Shown here one piece after another: positions 31,400-39,573 of a DNA stretch of 64,000 nt. A program made the position numbers and the translations under genes. The stretch comes from CALMKX01 sp036274895. Lineage in GTDB: Bacteria; Acidobacteriota; Thermoanaerobaculia; Multivoradales; SZUA-115. How positions within the stretch are numbered: the stretch's first letter is position 1; each line of letters starts with the position of its first letter. The stretch lies in NCBI GenBank assembly GCA_036274895.1, contig DASUEU010000049.1, positions 260,654 to 324,653 on the forward strand, read 5' to 3'. The notes beneath the pieces are model-generated. The model worked only from the letters and a program-made list of their open reading frames with translations, ran no database searches and was not told the DNA's origin.

Positions 31400-32848
31400 C
31401 TATCCACCCGAGCTTCCCCTCAGGGCCCGAAAGTCCTCCTTGCGCAGGCCGAGCTCGCGCATCTTGTCGTAGAGCGATCGGGGGTCGAGGCCCGCACGGC
31501 GGGCCGTCTCGCCGATTCGACCCTGTGTGACCCGGAGCTGCTCGCTGAGATAGGAGCGCTCGAGATCCCGCACCACCTCGCCCTTAAGGGCCTTGAGCGA
31601 GCGTTCCAGCCAGTCGGCCGGCAGGGCCAGGCCGGAGTGGCCGTTGCCAGGGCCGAGACCAGCGCCGATACCACCCCGTCGCGCGATGTTCTCGGGCAGG
31701 TCCGCGAGGTCGATCACCGCGCCCTCGGAGAGCAGCACCGTGCGCTCCATGACGTTGATCAACTCGCGCACGTTGCCCGGCCATGCGTACTCGAGCAGGG
31801 CGTCGAGGGCCTCTGGGCTGATGGTCTCGGCCTGACGGCCCAGCCGCAGCCGAAAGCGGTTCAGGTAGCTTTGGGCCAGGGCGGGGATGTCCTCCCGGCG
31901 TTCTCGCAACGGCGGCACGGTGAGGGTGACCACGCCCAGCCGGTAGTAGAGGTCGCTGCGGAACTCCTTGCTTTCGATCGCTTCCTCGAGCTGACGGTTG
32001 GTCGCCGCCATCACGCGGACGTCGACTTCGATGGTCTGCTCGCCCCCGACCCGCTGGATCTTGCGCTCCTGGAGAACCCGCAGCAGCTTGGCCTGGAGGT
32101 GCGGCGGCATCTCGGCGATCTCGTCGAGGAAGATCGTGCCCCGGTGGGCCAGCTCGAAGTAGCCACGGCGCGAGCGGATGGCGCCCGTGAAGGCACCCTT
32201 CTCGTGGCCGAACAGCTCGCTCTCGAGCAGAGTGTCGGGGACGGCGGCGAGATTGACGCCGATGAAGGGGGCGGAGGCCCGCGGGCCTTCCGTGTGGATC
32301 GCTCGTGCCAGCCATTCCTTGCCCACTCCGGTCTCGCCGAGGATCAGCAGAGAGCTGTCCGAGGCGGCGACGCGGCGGGCGAGGTTCAACAGCTCCTGCA
32401 TCGCCTCGCTGGCGGAGGCGAAATCCGAGAGGTGATAGTCTTCGTCCGGTTGTTCAGCCCGCAGACGGTTGATCAGGGACTCCCGCCGCCGGTTCACCAG
32501 CGTGCGCAGGGTCTGGGCCATCACGGGATCGGAGAGGGCGGGGGAGAGCACGGCGAAGCACCCCGCCGCGAGCAGGGCTGCGCGGTCCTCGGGGTCCTCG
32601 CGCTGCTGGAGAACGATCAGCTCGGCGCGGTCCGGCAGCTTTCGTAGAGCGGAGATGAGCTCCCCGGGTGGGTCGGTGAGGGCCGAGCGCTCAACGACGA
32701 CGAGGTCGGCGCTTTCGCGGGCCAGGCCCTCCCAGAGCCTCTCGGCGGAGGCCGCCGCGAAGACCAGCACGTTGGGCTGAGCGATCAGGCGGCTGACCCG
32801 GCGATAGAGTCCCGGCTCTTCGATGACGAGTAAGATTCGGATCAACAT
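31400..32848 (-). CDS. Sigma-54 activator (NtrC family) with degenerate receiver domain
   Basis: A 482-residue enhancer-binding protein. Residues 1-120 form a response-regulator-like domain, but the phospho-acceptor position holds Glu53 (DLVVVERS) and the conserved Lys is replaced by Ser102 (AVLSPAL), so it is unlikely to be switched by normal phosphorylation. The central AAA+ domain is complete: Walker A GETGVGKE (171-178), GAFTGA sigma-54 contact (218-223), Walker B FLDEIAEM, and the R-finger region of the family. The C-terminal Fis-type helix-turn-helix is GRIGETARRAGLDPRSLYDKM. It is divergent from an envelope operon that carries a sigma-54 promoter, its likely target. Confidence 0.93.
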   Translation of the reverse strand: MLIRILLVIEEPGLYRRVSRLIAQPNVLVFAAASAERLWEGLARESADLVVVERSALTDPPGELISALRKLPDRAELIVLQQREDPEDRAALLAAGCFAVLSPALSDPVMAQTLRTLVNRRRESLINRLRAEQPDEDYHLSDFASASEAMQELLNLARRVAASDSSLLILGETGVGKEWLARAIHTEGPRASAPFIGVNLAAVPDTLLESELFGHEKGAFTGAIRSRRGYFELAHRGTIFLDEIAEMPPHLQAKLLRVLQERKIQRVGGEQTIEVDVRVMAATNRQLEEAIESKEFRSDLYYRLGVVTLTVPPLRERREDIPALAQSYLNRFRLRLGRQAETISPEALDALLEYAWPGNVRELINVMERTVLLSEGAVIDLADLPENIARRGGIGAGLGPGNGHSGLALPADWLERSLKALKGEVVRDLERSYLSEQLRVTQGRIGETARRAGLDPRSLYDKMRELGLRKEDFRALRGSSGG

Positions 32849-32931
32849 TTCCGATGATTCCTCGGTTTCGGCATTCTACACCCGATTTCGGTGGAGTTGC
32901 CAGCTCCGATTCTCCAAGGTGCCAGCAGCGA

Positions 32932-32952
32932 GACGCCCACAATGCGGGCGTC
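32932..32952. promoter_or_regulatory. Inverted repeat, candidate activator-binding site
   Basis: GACGCCC and GGGCGTC are exact reverse complements with 7 bases between. The centre lies about 67 bases upstream of the start predicted from the sigma-54 promoter, and 93 bases upstream of the activator's own start codon, so it is well placed for the NtrC-like protein. Confidence 0.4.
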
Positions 32953-32982
32953 CAGGGGCTTGAGACGGGGGACTTGGGTTCC

Positions 32983-32997
32983 TGGCACCGAGTTTGC
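32983..32997 (+). promoter_or_regulatory. Sigma-54 (-24/-12) promoter
   Basis: TGGCAC at 32983-32988 and TTTGC at 32993-32997 place the invariant GG and GC ten bases apart, the exact spacing of the sigma-54 consensus TGGCAC-N5-TTGC. Transcription would begin near 33009 and run into the envelope operon. The gene for an NtrC-family activator lies immediately divergent, which strongly supports the assignment. Confidence 0.75.
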
Positions 32998-33095
32998 CAT
33001 AATAGGTCGCCGATGACGGGGGCACGTGCGAGTGTGTCGTGCGGCTCCCTCGAAGTCGCTACGGTCCTTTGAAGGCTTGAACCCGAGGGCGAAAC

Positions 33096-33245
33096 GTGCC
33101 CACCACGGCTGGCAAACCCCCGGCGCCCGTTCCGGAGCGCAGGATGGTTCTGAACCCGCCTGGAGGCGCCAAGGGCCCACTCGGCAAGAATGCGGGGGGA
33201 GCGGGCGCGACCAAGCGTCCGTTGGAGTCCCTGCCCAAGCGTTAA
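33096..33245 (+). CDS. Candidate 49-residue basic small protein
   Basis: A GTG-started frame of 50 codons ending in TAA codes for a Pro/Gly/Lys-rich peptide (starting VPTTAGKPPAPVPER, ending RPLESLPKR). About four fifths of codons end in G or C, close to genuine genes here. A weak GAGGGCG lies upstream. It sits between the sigma-54 promoter and the lipoprotein gene and would be on the same transcript. It could equally be chance within a structured leader. Confidence 0.3.
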   Translation: MPTTAGKPPAPVPERRMVLNPPGGAKGPLGKNAGGAGATKRPLESLPKR

Positions 33246-33352
33246 CCGAAGACAGCCTATGGTCGGGAGGTAGATTCTGGTCGTCAGATCTGCATCCGCT
33301 GCCCAGGCTGGGTTCACCCGGACCGTGATTCTCTTTTGAGGAGATTGTCAAG

Positions 33353-33964
33353 ATGCGCAGCAAGACCACTCTCGTGATCGCGGTGCTGTTGTCCTCGGCG
33401 CTGCTCGTGACGGGTTGCGCCAAGCCGCCCCAGGTCGAGATCGACGCCGCCAAGGCCGCCCTCGACGCCGCCGTGGCCGCCAAGGCCGAGACCTACGCGG
33501 GCCCGGAGCTCTCCGCCGCCCGTGAGGCGATGAACGCCGCCCAGGCCGAGATCGACACCCAGGCCGGCAAGTTCGCCCTCTTCCGCTCCTACAAGAACGC
33601 CAAGACCCTCCTCGCCGACGCGCTGACCAAGGCCAACGCTGCCAAGGACGCTGCCGTCGCCAACATGGAGAAGGCCAAGCAGGAGGCCACCGCCGCCATC
33701 GAGGCCGCCAAGGCCGCCGTTGCCGGTGCCCAGACCGAGCTGACCACCCTCGAAGGCTGCAAGCGCAAGCCGAAGGGCTTCGCTGCCGACCTGACCGTGC
33801 TCAAGGGCACCCTCGACGGCCTCGTCGCCGAGCTGCCGAACCTCGACACCTCCTTCGGCTCCGAGGACTACCTCGGTGCCAAGTCGGCCGCCGAGGCTCT
33901 GACCTCCCGTGCGCAGACCCTGGTCACCGACCTCCAGAACGCCAAGACGAAGATCAAGTGCTAA
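33353..33964 (+). CDS. Ala/Lys-rich lipoprotein
   Basis: A 203-residue lipoprotein: signal peptide with lipobox LLVTGC (Cys at residue 22) and a mature part of long amphipathic helices very rich in Ala, Lys and Glu (AAKAALDAAVAAKAET, AAIEAAKAAVAGAQTEL), like DUF4398 or Lpp-type coiled-coil lipoproteins. It is anchored to a membrane and extends into the periplasm. A strong GAGGAGA ribosome-binding site precedes the ATG. First long gene behind the sigma-54 promoter; its stop overlaps the next start (TAATG). Together with the two L,D-transpeptidases downstream it suggests cell-wall attachment or envelope spacing. Confidence 0.87.
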   Translation: MRSKTTLVIAVLLSSALLVTGCAKPPQVEIDAAKAALDAAVAAKAETYAGPELSAAREAMNAAQAEIDTQAGKFALFRSYKNAKTLLADALTKANAAKDAAVANMEKAKQEATAAIEAAKAAVAGAQTELTTLEGCKRKPKGFAADLTVLKGTLDGLVAELPNLDTSFGSEDYLGAKSAAEALTSRAQTLVTDLQNAKTKIKC

Positions 33965-35079
33965 TGACGGTCGGTGGCTCTCGGGCACACCGAAAGGCGG
34001 CGGCTTGGCGCCGCCGCCTTTTTTTAGTTGCCTGCGGCTTCGCCCTCGGTGGTGGTGCTTTCCTCTTCGCCAAGCAGGCCGAGGTTCCCTACGACGTTGC
34101 GACTGCCCGTTCGATCGCACACAAGGTCGCGGGCAACCTGGCCCCCGAAGTGCCGCAGAAGGCCCAGCACCTCAGGATCCTGATCGACCTCGCCGAAAAG
34201 ATCACAGTTCTCGAGCGCCAGCAGCCGATCTGGCGCCGTAACGATGAGTCGGTGGCAGCGGCCTGGGGCCGTGCCCTCGATCTCGCCATCACCTCCCTGC
34301 GTGAGCTCCGTGAGCAGCGGGTCGCCGCGCGTGAGCGCTGGTCGGTCGTCGAGAAGCAAGCACTCGCCGCGCTGGTACAAGCTCGGTCGGAGGTCAGGAC
34401 GCCGGGCCTGAGTCGGACGGAGCAATCCCTGCTGCAGCAGGCGGAGGTGGCCTTCGAGCGGGCCAAGAGGCTCGCGCAGCGAGGCGCCAAGGCCCAGGCA
34501 GCCAAGTCGGCCGAGCTGACCATCCAGCGATCGCAGCAGATCCACAACGCCTTCACCAGTCTGCTGTCGCGCTTCAGCGATCGGGCCTCGCTTTCCGAGT
34601 GGCGGGCCATGGTCGACGCCACCATCGCCGAATCCGCCCGGGAGAAGACCACAGTCTTCGTGGTCGACAAGCTACGCCGCCAGCTGGACGTCTACAACCA
34701 TGGCAAGAGGGTAGCGAGCTTCGACGTCGAGCTGGGATCGAAAGGGCTGCGGCGGAAGATGCACGCGGGCGACAAGGCCACTCCCGAGGGGCGTTATCGA
34801 GTCACCGAAGTGCGCACCCGAGGCCAGACTCGCTATTACAAAGCCCTGATGCTCGACTACCCCAACGCGGAGGACCGCAACCGCTACGAGCTGATGAGAC
34901 GACGTGGCCAGATCCCCAAGGGAGTCGGCATGGGCAGTCTGATCGAGATCCACGGCGACGGCGGCAAGGGCAAGGACTGGACCGACGGCTGCATCGCGCT
35001 GACCAACAACGAGATGGACAAGCTTTTTCAGTACGCTCGTGTCAACACCGTGGTCACGATCGTCGGCACCGTACCCTGA
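33964..35079 (+). CDS. L,D-transpeptidase (YkuD) with helical N-terminal region
   Basis: A 371-residue periplasmic enzyme that cross-links peptidoglycan through mDAP residues or attaches proteins to it. N-terminal hydrophobic anchor at about residues 16-34 (LFLVACGFALGGGAFLFA), a long charged helical region (about 60-215), then the YkuD domain with the catalytic HGDGGKGKDWTDGC (His and Cys of the active site) and the following IALTNNEM. ATG 33964 overlaps the lipoprotein stop. A strong terminator hairpin lies inside codons 11-21 of this gene, which is unusual. The GTG at 33958 is an alternative start. Confidence 0.86.
   Translation: MTVGGSRAHRKAAAWRRRLFLVACGFALGGGAFLFAKQAEVPYDVATARSIAHKVAGNLAPEVPQKAQHLRILIDLAEKITVLERQQPIWRRNDESVAAAWGRALDLAITSLRELREQRVAARERWSVVEKQALAALVQARSEVRTPGLSRTEQSLLQQAEVAFERAKRLAQRGAKAQAAKSAELTIQRSQQIHNAFTSLLSRFSDRASLSEWRAMVDATIAESAREKTTVFVVDKLRRQLDVYNHGKRVASFDVELGSKGLRRKMHAGDKATPEGRYRVTEVRTRGQTRYYKALMLDYPNAEDRNRYELMRRRGQIPKGVGMGSLIEIHGDGGKGKDWTDGCIALTNNEMDKLFQYARVNTVVTIVGTVP
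33993..34025 (+). terminator. Intrinsic terminator embedded in a coding sequence
   Basis: AAAGGCGGCGGC and GCCGCCGCCTTT form a perfect 12-pair stem around TTGGC, followed by a run of T (34019-34025). It is the best intrinsic terminator in the window. It lies 29 bases after the lipoprotein stop but also inside the first codons of the L,D-transpeptidase gene, so it probably ends most lipoprotein transcripts and acts as an attenuator for the genes downstream. Confidence 0.8.
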
Positions 35080-35090
35080 GGGAGGGACTG

Positions 35091-35804
35091 GTGAACGTTC
35101 CACTCGAGAATCAGAGCCCGGTGGCGATCGAGTCGGTCGCTGTGCCGGAGATCGCGGCCCGACCGCGGCGGAGGGTCTTCGTCGGCCTCTTAGCCGTGCT
35201 CCTGGGGCTGGTGACCGCGGCCCTTCTGGTGTTGGGCTTCATCTTCGTCCAGGGAGGCTGGTACGCGCCCCTCGAGCTGACCTATCCAGCAGGCGCGGCG
35301 GCGCCGGCGCCGGGCTCCAAGGAAGAGAAGCTGGCCAAGAAGATCGCTGCCTTCTCCCCGCGCGGCTTCTACCTGGTCGTCGACACCTACGGCAACCGGC
35401 TTCGGGTGTTCAAGAACGGTGAGCTGCTCCGCGAGGCCGTCTGCTCGACCGGTAGCGGCACCGTGCTCAAGGACCCGCGCACCGGCAAGGTCTGGGTTTT
35501 TGACACACCGCTCGGCGAGCACGAGGTCCAGCGCAAGGTGAAGAACCCGATTTGGGTCAAGCCCGACTGGGCCTTCATCGAAGAGGGCTATCAGCCACCG
35601 CCCTCGGGTTCCCAGGAGCGTTATGACGACTTCTCGCTGGGAGACTACGGCCTCTACCTCGGCGATGGCTACATCATCCACGGCACGGTCTTCCAGACCC
35701 TGCTCGGGCGCCGCGTCACTCACGGCTGCATCCGTCTCGGCGATGCCGACCTCGAATATGTCTACAAGACCGTTCCGCTGGGCTCTCGCGTTTATATCTT
35801 CTAG
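35091..35804 (+). CDS. L,D-transpeptidase (YkuD family)
   Basis: A 237-residue second L,D-transpeptidase. One N-terminal membrane helix (about residues 28-52) and a catalytic domain with the classical active-site pattern HGTVFQTLLGRRVTHGCIRLG near the C-terminus, containing the His and the nucleophilic Cys. Starts at GTG 35091 with GGGAGGG upstream, 11 bases after the first transpeptidase. The product is about 130 residues shorter than that enzyme and lacks its helical region. Confidence 0.88.
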   Translation: MNVPLENQSPVAIESVAVPEIAARPRRRVFVGLLAVLLGLVTAALLVLGFIFVQGGWYAPLELTYPAGAAAPAPGSKEEKLAKKIAAFSPRGFYLVVDTYGNRLRVFKNGELLREAVCSTGSGTVLKDPRTGKVWVFDTPLGEHEVQRKVKNPIWVKPDWAFIEEGYQPPPSGSQERYDDFSLGDYGLYLGDGYIIHGTVFQTLLGRRVTHGCIRLGDADLEYVYKTVPLGSRVYIF

Positions 35805-36477
35805 CCTCGTCGTGAGCTTCGCCGCCTTCACTCTGGCGGCAAGCGCAGCGCGGAGCTCGAAAGGCAAGGAAGAGCCGCAGGCTCCTCCGGGGCACCGCAT
35901 CGAAGCGGAGTACTCCCAGGCTCGAGACAAGGGGGTCTACCTCATGCTGCGCCCACGCACCCGGGAGCTGCAGGTCCGCTCGAGGGGCATCGTGCTCGAG
36001 TCGGTGGCCCTCACGGACGTGAGCTTCCTGCGCTACCGTCCGGCCCTGGGGGATGCTCACCTCGAGGCCCAGCTGCCGGTGCTCTGGACGGTGGCGCAAG
36101 ACGTCGACATCAGCCACCGCAAGGTGATCGCGCCGACCGAGCTGCGCCCGTATCCGGAGGAGGGGCAGGAAGAGGAGGAGCAGAACACCCAAATCGCGGT
36201 GCCACCCGACCAGGGAGAGCCTCTGCCGACCCCCCCGCCCTCCTATCTGATCCGACTGGACGACGGCTGGCAGATCCTGGTCGCCCAGGAAGTCCCGGCC
36301 CGGGGCTGGAAGAAGCGCATCCTGGCCGCGCTCCAGGATGGCTGGAATCGGCTCCGGGGCGAGCAGATCGAGACCTCGGACCTGGTGGTGCTCGCGACCT
36401 CTCCGGAGCACGCCCAGCGCATCCACCATCTCTTCCGAGCCGGCATGCAGATCTTGCTCGACAGCGAAGCGTCTTAG
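35758..36477 (+). CDS. Secreted protein of unknown function, start nested in the transpeptidase gene
   Basis: A 239-residue protein whose best start, ATG 35758, lies 47 bases inside the preceding transpeptidase gene: it alone gives a complete signal peptide (basic MSTRPFRW, core ALAFISSSLVVSFAAF, cleavage after TLAASA). A later GTG at 35812 would leave only a stub. The mature protein has a beta-rich region, an acidic segment (EEGQEEEEQ), a Pro-rich segment and a C-terminal helical part. Family unknown; cotranscription with the transpeptidases suggests a role in the cell wall. Confidence 0.7.
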   Translation: MSTRPFRWALAFISSSLVVSFAAFTLAASAARSSKGKEEPQAPPGHRIEAEYSQARDKGVYLMLRPRTRELQVRSRGIVLESVALTDVSFLRYRPALGDAHLEAQLPVLWTVAQDVDISHRKVIAPTELRPYPEEGQEEEEQNTQIAVPPDQGEPLPTPPPSYLIRLDDGWQILVAQEVPARGWKKRILAALQDGWNRLRGEQIETSDLVVLATSPEHAQRIHHLFRAGMQILLDSEAS

Positions 36478-36530
36478 CTCCTCGTCCGCTGCTTCCTCAT
36501 CTGGGCGCCGGAACGTAGAATCCGGCCGTC

Positions 36531-38306
36531 ATGACCATTGCCTTCGTGCTCGCGATCCTGGTGATCGCCGGGATCCTCTTCTGCTTCGAGCGGATCCCGG
36601 TCGACATGGTCGCCCTCGGTGTGATGGTGGCGCTGCTCCTCGGCAAGGTGCTGACCATCGAGGAAGTGCTGAAGGGTCTCTCCAGCGAGCCGGTCATCGT
36701 CATCGCTGGCCTCTTCGTGCTCACTGCCGGCCTGCGTTCGAGCGGCGCCATGGATCTGCTGGTCGACGGGGTGAAGCGGTTGGGCGGCGGCAACACCCGC
36801 CGGACCCTCTCGATCCTCCTGCTGGTCGTGGCGGCGGTCTCAGGCTTCATGAACAACACCACCTGCACGGCGGTCTTCCTGCCGGTGGGCCTGGCTCTTG
36901 CCAAGACCAGCGGCATCCCCCCGTCGCGAGTCCTCATGCCGCTGGCGTTCGCGTCGATCCTCGGCGGCACCATCACCCTGATCGGCACCTCGACCAACGT
37001 CATCGTCAGCGGACTCCTGCCTCACTACGGGCAGAAGGCCCTCGGGATGTTCGAGCTGTCGCCGATCGGGGTACCCCTCGCGATCCTCGGCCTGGTCTAC
37101 CTGATCTTTCTCTCCGAGCGCCTGCTGCCGTCACGCGGCGAGGCCGAGCTGGGCGAGCAGTACCACATCGGTGACTTCCTGACCGAGCTGGTCGTGCTAC
37201 CGACCTCACCCCTGGTCGGCCAGAGTCTGGCCGAGGCTGGGCTGGGACAGCGCTATGACCTCAACTTGCTGGCGGTCGAGCGCAGCGGTTCCTGGACCAC
37301 TCCCGAGCCGGAGGACCGGCTCGAAGCCGGTGATCAGCTGCTGGTCGAAGGCAAGGTCGAGACCCTGCTGAGACTCGGGGAGACCGCCGGATTGGCGATC
37401 CGCCGAGGGCCGGGAGAGCCTCTGCGCGCGGCCTTGCCCGGCGGCGATGAGAACAAGCTGGTCGAGGCCTTGGTCCTGCCGCGTTCGAAGCTGGTGGGAC
37501 GGACGCTCAAAGAGATCGGCTTTCGCCAGCGGTTCGGCGCCGGGGTGGTGGCGCTCAATCGGCACGGCGAGGCGGTGATGGAGAAGCTGGCGCGCATCCC
37601 CCTCCAGGTGGGCGACGTGCTGTTGGTCTTCGGTCCCGAGGACGAGCTCGAGCGGCTGCCCTCGGACGCCAACGTCCTCGTGCTCAACCAGCACACCAGC
37701 CGCAGCTACCGGCCCCGGGGCGCTTTCCTGGCGCCGTTCATCTTCTTCCTCTCTCTGGTTCTCGGATCGACGGGGTTGGTGCCCTTGGGCGGGGCGATCC
37801 TGATTGGCAGCTTCCTGCTGCTGCTGTCCCGCTCGCTCACCCCGCAGGAGGCCTATCAGTCGATCGACTGGCGCATGCTGGTGCTGATCGCCGGGATGAT
37901 GGCCTATGCCACGGCACTGACCAAGACGGGCGGGGCGGCGCTGCTCGCGGAGGGCCTAAACAGCCTCCTGGGCGACGTGGGACCCCTGGCCCTGCTGGCG
38001 GGCTTCTATCTGCTGACCGTGGTGTTGACGCAGCCGATGTCGAACCAGGCGGCGGCGCTGGTGGTGCTGCCGGTGGCGATGGGGGTCGCAGCCGAAGCGG
38101 GGATCAACCCGCGAGCGATGGCGATGACCATCACCTTCGCCGCTTCGAGCTCGTTCCTCACTCCCCTGGAACCGTCCTGCCTGCTGGTCTACGGTCCCGG
38201 GCGGTATCGCTTCCTCGACTATCCCCGACTGGGTGCCGGGCTCACCCTGCTCGGCCTGTTGCTGACCCTGGCGTTGGTGCCGTGGCTCTGGCCCCTCACG
38301 CCTTGA
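36531..38306 (+). CDS. DASS/SLC13-type anion transporter with two RCK-C (TrkA-C) domains
   Basis: A 591-residue inner-membrane carrier. Two transmembrane halves (about 1-210 and 395-590) carry the repeated S-N-x-x-T/A hairpin motifs: FMNNTTCTAVFLPV, GTSTNVI and, in the second half, MSNQAAALVVLPV. Between them lie two TrkA-C regulatory domains (about 215-380; LAEAGLGQRYDLNLLAVER and LKEIGFRQRFGAGVVALNR). Relatives carry dicarboxylates, sulfate or other anions with sodium or protons. The stop overlaps the convergent symporter gene by 11 bases. Confidence 0.9.
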   Translation: MTIAFVLAILVIAGILFCFERIPVDMVALGVMVALLLGKVLTIEEVLKGLSSEPVIVIAGLFVLTAGLRSSGAMDLLVDGVKRLGGGNTRRTLSILLLVVAAVSGFMNNTTCTAVFLPVGLALAKTSGIPPSRVLMPLAFASILGGTITLIGTSTNVIVSGLLPHYGQKALGMFELSPIGVPLAILGLVYLIFLSERLLPSRGEAELGEQYHIGDFLTELVVLPTSPLVGQSLAEAGLGQRYDLNLLAVERSGSWTTPEPEDRLEAGDQLLVEGKVETLLRLGETAGLAIRRGPGEPLRAALPGGDENKLVEALVLPRSKLVGRTLKEIGFRQRFGAGVVALNRHGEAVMEKLARIPLQVGDVLLVFGPEDELERLPSDANVLVLNQHTSRSYRPRGAFLAPFIFFLSLVLGSTGLVPLGGAILIGSFLLLLSRSLTPQEAYQSIDWRMLVLIAGMMAYATALTKTGGAALLAEGLNSLLGDVGPLALLAGFYLLTVVLTQPMSNQAAALVVLPVAMGVAAEAGINPRAMAMTITFAASSSFLTPLEPSCLLVYGPGRYRFLDYPRLGAGLTLLGLLLTLALVPWLWPLTP

Positions 38307-39564
38307 CCTGGTGCCGCTCCTCGCCCCGCGACACCACCACCGCAGCAGCGAGGTCCCCGGTGACGTTCAAGGTGGTGCGGCACATGTCGAGGAAGCGATC
38401 CACGCCGAGGATCAAACCGATCCCTTCGACCGGGACTCCGACGCGCGTCAGGATCAAGGCCACCACCGGGATCGAGCCGGCGGGCACACCGGCGGTGCCG
38501 ATGCCCCCGAGCACGCAGATGAACAAGACGGTCAGCTGGGCCGAAAGCGACAGCTCGATGCCGTAAAACTGCGCCAGGAAGAGCACCGTGACGCCTTCGA
38601 ACAGGGCGGTGCCGTTCTGGTTGGCGGTGGCGCCGATGGTGAGCACGAAGCGGCTGACGTTCGACGGCAGGTGGAGGTTCTCCTCGGCCACCCGCAAGGC
38701 GGTGGGCAGAGTCGCATTGGAGGAGGCGGTGGAGAAGGCCGTGAGCATCGCCTCCTGGATGCCGCGGAAGAAGGCCCGCGGGCTCATGCCGCCGAGCACT
38801 TTGACCGCCAGCGAATAGACCACGAACTGGTGGATGGCGAGGCCGAGGACGACCACCAACACATAGCGAGCGAGCTGCTCGAGGATGCCGTAGCCGAGCT
38901 GGGCGGTCAGCGAGAAGAGTAAGGCGAAGACGCCGATCGGGGCCGCGCTGATGACCAGGTCGATCAGCTTCATGGTCACGTCGTAGAGGCCCTCGAGGAC
39001 CTCGGTGAAGCGCCGCGCGGCCTCGGTACGGGTCAGGGTCAGGCCGATGCCGAGCATGAGGGAGAAGAACATCACCGCCAGCATGTCGCCCTGGGCGGCG
39101 GCCTTGAAGAAGTTGTCGGGCACAAGCTGAATCAGCAGGTCGATGCCGGCCTGAGGGGCCGAGGAAGCCGCCATCGACGTCCCGCGCTCTGCGGCGGCCT
39201 CCAGGAGCTTCTGGCGCTGCTCTTCGGGCAGGCCCTTGCCCGGCTCGAGGACGTTGACCAGCACCAGGCCGAGCACCACCGCGATCAGCGAGACCGAGAC
39301 CGTGTAGGCGAGGGTGCGCAGGCCCATCCGCCCCAGGCTCTTCAGGTCGCCGAGGCCCGCCACCCCGAGGGTCAGGGCGGAGACGATCAGCGGGATCACC
39401 AGCATGAACAGCAGGCGCAGGAAGATCTTGCCCACCGGTTCGGCCACGTAGCGCAGGAAACCAGCCAGCAAGGCGCTGTCGGCGAGCCAGAAGTGCGCGG
39501 CGATGCCGAGCAAGATGCCCAGTAGGCCGCCGATGAGGACGCGGGTATGCAGCTTCGTCTTCAT
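38296..39564 (-). CDS. Dicarboxylate/amino acid:cation symporter (DAACS family)
   Basis: A 422-residue member of the GltP/DctA/EAAT transporter family, importing glutamate, aspartate or C4-dicarboxylates with protons or sodium. Typical sites are visible: SSNATLPTALRVAEE (serine-rich hairpin), TIGATANQNGTALFEG (sodium/substrate site; related to NMDGT) and GGIGTAGVPAGSIPV (second hairpin), and DRFLDMCRTTLNVTGD for substrate binding. About eight membrane helices. Last gene of a leftward MFS-kup-symporter run, 9 bases downstream of kup. Confidence 0.93.
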   Translation of the reverse strand: MKTKLHTRVLIGGLLGILLGIAAHFWLADSALLAGFLRYVAEPVGKIFLRLLFMLVIPLIVSALTLGVAGLGDLKSLGRMGLRTLAYTVSVSLIAVVLGLVLVNVLEPGKGLPEEQRQKLLEAAAERGTSMAASSAPQAGIDLLIQLVPDNFFKAAAQGDMLAVMFFSLMLGIGLTLTRTEAARRFTEVLEGLYDVTMKLIDLVISAAPIGVFALLFSLTAQLGYGILEQLARYVLVVVLGLAIHQFVVYSLAVKVLGGMSPRAFFRGIQEAMLTAFSTASSNATLPTALRVAEENLHLPSNVSRFVLTIGATANQNGTALFEGVTVLFLAQFYGIELSLSAQLTVLFICVLGGIGTAGVPAGSIPVVALILTRVGVPVEGIGLILGVDRFLDMCRTTLNVTGDLAAAVVVSRGEERHQVKA

Positions 39565-39573
39565 GGACCCTCG

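Larger units (their letters stand above)
32849..33352. other. 504-base divergent regulatory region
   Basis: Lies between the sigma-54 activator gene (leftward) and the lipoprotein operon (rightward). It holds an inverted repeat (32932-32952), a sigma-54 promoter (32983-32997) and a candidate 49-codon gene (33096-33245). The remaining leader up to the GAGGAG ribosome-binding site at about 33338 shows no further feature I can name; a structured small RNA is possible. Confidence 0.6.
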
